Below, one piece after another: positions 61,632 to 64,000 of a stretch of DNA of 64,000 bases; position 1 is the first letter of the stretch, and each line of letters starts with the position of its first letter. The notes under the pieces are model-generated. The model did no database searches. It was not told the DNA's origin and saw nothing but the letters and a program-made list of their open reading frames with translations. The position numbers and the translations under genes were made by a program. Source of the DNA: Lampris incognitus (Eukaryota > Chordata > Actinopteri > Lampriformes > Lampridae). The stretch covers positions 48,587,843-48,651,842 of the forward strand of contig NC_079215.1 in NCBI RefSeq assembly GCF_029633865.1, in the 5' to 3' direction.

Positions 61632-64000
61632 ATGGCGGAGGTCGTTCAACAGCGAATCGAGGAGAGAATTCCCCAGTTGGAGCAATTGGAAAGAGTGGGA
61701 CTGTTCGCCAAAGAAGAAGTGAAGTAAGATAGCCACTTTAACCATGTTAACTAAGGGTGTTCCTCTAGTGAATTGCCAAGTAATCCACAAAGCTCTCCCT
61801 CCCTTCAGTGTCTAGGCTTTTCAGTTTACCATGATAAGAAAAAATCCTTTGCGCATGCCTGTCAGTATTTAAGATATATAATATCACAACTTAAAAATGC
61901 GCGTAGTTATATGAACCTAACTAAATCGATGTATTTTCTCTAATGCAGATCAATAATTAAGAAAGCAACGGCCCTAGAATACAAGCTTCACAGGTTAATC
62001 GTGAGAAAAGAGGATTTCATTGGATACATTCAGGTAAATAGAAATCATGGCAAATGTCTTAACGTCACCCCTCATCTTAGATCTCATAACCATAGGCTAT
62101 GAAAATATTTTTAAAAAGAAGAATATTAACCTCAGATTTGCTTAATTACAGTATGAAATCAACGTGTTAGAGCTGATTAAGAAGAGAAGAGCGGTAAGCA
62201 ACAGTTGATTTCTAGTGGTACAGACAGCTAGCAAAAACTATATTAATTAACAATTATTCCACGTCAAGATTCACTTAAGAGAATATCGGTTCTGGAAATA
62301 CTTTTTAATTCAAGTCCTATTTGCTCCTATTAGCGATAAATTTGAATAAAATAGTCGTGATTTGATGGTGTTGCGTAGCACTGACGGATGTACAAACTGT
62401 TTAAAGTGGCCCTTTGGAATAACTAGTATTCATTTGACTAGTCTTTACATTTCATTTTCAGCATATACATTATCAATTTAAAAAAGAGGAGATTGAGTAC
62501 CCCATCATCCAAAGAATAAATGGTGTCTTCCGAAGAGCAACAAAAAAGTGGAAGGTATATAAACCATTTATTATGCAAAAATAAACATTTTTACATTACA
62601 ATTAATGATACAAAGCAGGTGGTTGTTTAGATTGAATTTGAAAAGGAAAAGAACTGAAGTATTTGACAAAGTCATTTGGGAAAGACAATTTTTCAGATTT
62701 GTTTTAACTAGGTTGATGCCACAGCCCTCAGTCCCACTCCGATTACCTGCTGCTGCAATACACCAAATTATTTTATCACTGAACAAACAGATAAGCATTT
62801 TTCTTTTTCCACAGGATGATGTGCGGCTTTGGCTTTCTCAAGTAGCTTTCTGTAAGAAATGGGTATGTTAAGAATACATTGTTTGCTCTCCATACAACAG
62901 CATCTTACCTGTCCTTGTGCCCTGTGTTATTAATGATCTCTTTTTGATTTCATATGATAGGCCAGCAAGAATCAGCTGAGTAAAGTGTTCTCGGCCATGC
63001 TTGCCATTCACCCTGACAAACCAGGTGGGTGAGATAATGTTTCTGTTTTTCATTATTTCTTCATTGTATCCATCTGTGACATACGTATGCCTGAATTTAC
63101 AATACAGGTACATTCTGTCCCATAAATGTGAACCTAAGTGTTACACTTGTTGCAGAATAGTAAGAGAAATGAGATGGTGCATTTGTACTGGGGATTTTTA
63201 CTCTACTTACTTCTCTTAAGCCCTGTGGATTATGGCAGCCAAAAATGAGCTGGAGGACAGGAGTTCTTCAGAAAGTGCCAGGCATCTGTTTCTGAGAGCT
63301 CTGCGCTTCCATCCACACAACAAGAAGGTCTATCAGGAGGTAAAAGAAACAAATTGAAAAAGAAGTTACTTGAATTGCCCCTTTTTGTGTGTCAGAAAAC
63401 TCTTGATATCAAGGCTAGCTTTACCATAAATATATATCAGAACCTAAGTCCAGTGTACTTTATCAATGGCACCATCACAGACTTAAAAAAAAAGTAGAAT
63501 AAGGTGGCTGAAGTGAAAATACTTTGGGGAAAAGAGTGATGATGAAGAAGATATACTTTATTAATCCCCATGGGGAAAGTCATCCTCTGCATTTAACCCT
63601 AGCAGTGGGCAGCCGCCATGCAGCGCCTGGGGACAAACTCCAGTTCTTTTTGCCATACCTCAGTCAGAGGCACAGACAGGAGTATTAACCCTAACACATG
63701 TCTTGGATGGCGGGAGGAAACTGGAGCACCCAGCGGAAACCCACACAGACACAGGGATACTATGTAAACTCCACACAGAAAGGACCTGGGACAACCTGGG
63801 GTTCAAACCTGGGACCTTCTAACCTGCTATGATAGGACCTTCTATGATAGCTGTTGTTAGTTGTTAGCTACACACTGGTGTTCAGTGTTGATCTTATTAT
63901 CTAGTCAAATGCGAAGTGACTGCGCATTTGTCCTTAATGCTGCTCTGAACATAATTGTGTTTTTGTGTGTGCAAATGCATGTTTGTTTTAGTACTTTCGT
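61632..64000 (+). CDS. utp6: UTP6, small-subunit processome component (5' part)
   Basis: UTP6 is a HAT-repeat protein of the UTP-B subcomplex of the SSU processome, which processes pre-18S rRNA in the nucleolus. Exons: 61632-61723, 61949-62033, 62152-62193, 62462-62554, 62815-62862, 62961-63024, 63221-63339, and the start of the next at 63992 (YFR). Phases agree throughout. The translation runs MAEVVQQRIEERIPQLEQLE, then ALEYKLHRLIVRKEDFIGYI, YEINVLELIKKRRA, DDVRLWLSQVAFCKKW, SKVFSAMLAIHPDKPGALWI and SSESARHLFLRALRFHP, collinear with human UTP6 residues 1-185 or so. The last two blocks are HAT repeats. The remaining two-thirds of the protein lies beyond the window. Confidence 0.95.
63545..63822 (-). 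repeat. tRNA-headed SINE, body type 2 variant
   Basis: Minus-strand copy in utp6 intron 7. The head-proximal block (gaaggtcccaggtttgaacc) and the cagtgggcagccgccatgca block match type 2, but the 3' end reads ataaagtatatcttcttc with a catggggattaa block in place of the usual tail. It is a distinct subfamily. Confidence 0.68.

Overview
This window is vertebrate nuclear DNA, almost certainly from a percomorph-type teleost. Five multi-exon genes could be assembled by reading splice sites by eye, plus the first coding exon of a sixth. They are, left to right: rhot1 (-, exon 1 only), adap2 (-), tefm (+), atad5 (-), suz12 (-) and utp6 (+, 5' part, runs off the right edge). All have orthologues in human 17q11.2. 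The adap2/tefm head-to-head, tefm/atad5 tail-to-tail and suz12/utp6 head-to-head arrangements match the human layout. Exon lengths add to whole codon counts for adap2 (382 or 384 aa), tefm (378 aa), atad5 (about 1003 aa) and suz12 (678 aa), which is an internal check on the models.

Layout. 1-1576: rhot1 intron 1 with a tRNA-headed SINE, a poly-C run and a perfect hairpin. 1614-3176: rhot1 upstream region and adap2 3' side. 3177-8654: adap2, with an RTE-like LINE fragment beside its last exon. 8655-10170: shared adap2/tefm upstream region. 10171-13312: tefm. 13313-14093: converging 3' ends. 14094-25879: atad5, with SINEs and a Penelope-like fragment that itself carries a LINE. 25880-36741: a gene-poor stretch with a LINE split by a Tc1 transposon, more SINEs and a 1-kb minisatellite. 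36742-60427: suz12, whose introns hold most of the mobile elements (three Tc1-type copies, two hAT traces, LINEs, SINEs, a Penelope-like fragment, paired unclassified repeats). 60428-61631: suz12/utp6 shared upstream region. 61632-end: utp6.

The genes do not form one pathway. RHOT1 and TEFM act in mitochondria, ADAP2 in Arf and phosphoinositide signalling, ATAD5 in PCNA unloading, SUZ12 in PRC2, and UTP6 in ribosome biogenesis. They are linked by conserved synteny.

I found no clearly new molecular system. The most unusual points are: (1) an atad5 that lacks the large N-terminal region of human ATAD5; (2) a 108-nt GC-AG intron in atad5 that has no stop and keeps frame; (3) an apparently whole Tc1 transposon nested precisely in an RTE-like LINE; (4) a second Tc1 copy with an otherwise open transposase but Asn at the first catalytic Asp; (5) a frame-preserving minisatellite with a higher-order duplication; (6) a SINE head shared by two different 3' bodies; (7) a splice-acceptor-preceded hAT C-terminal exon inside a suz12 intron.
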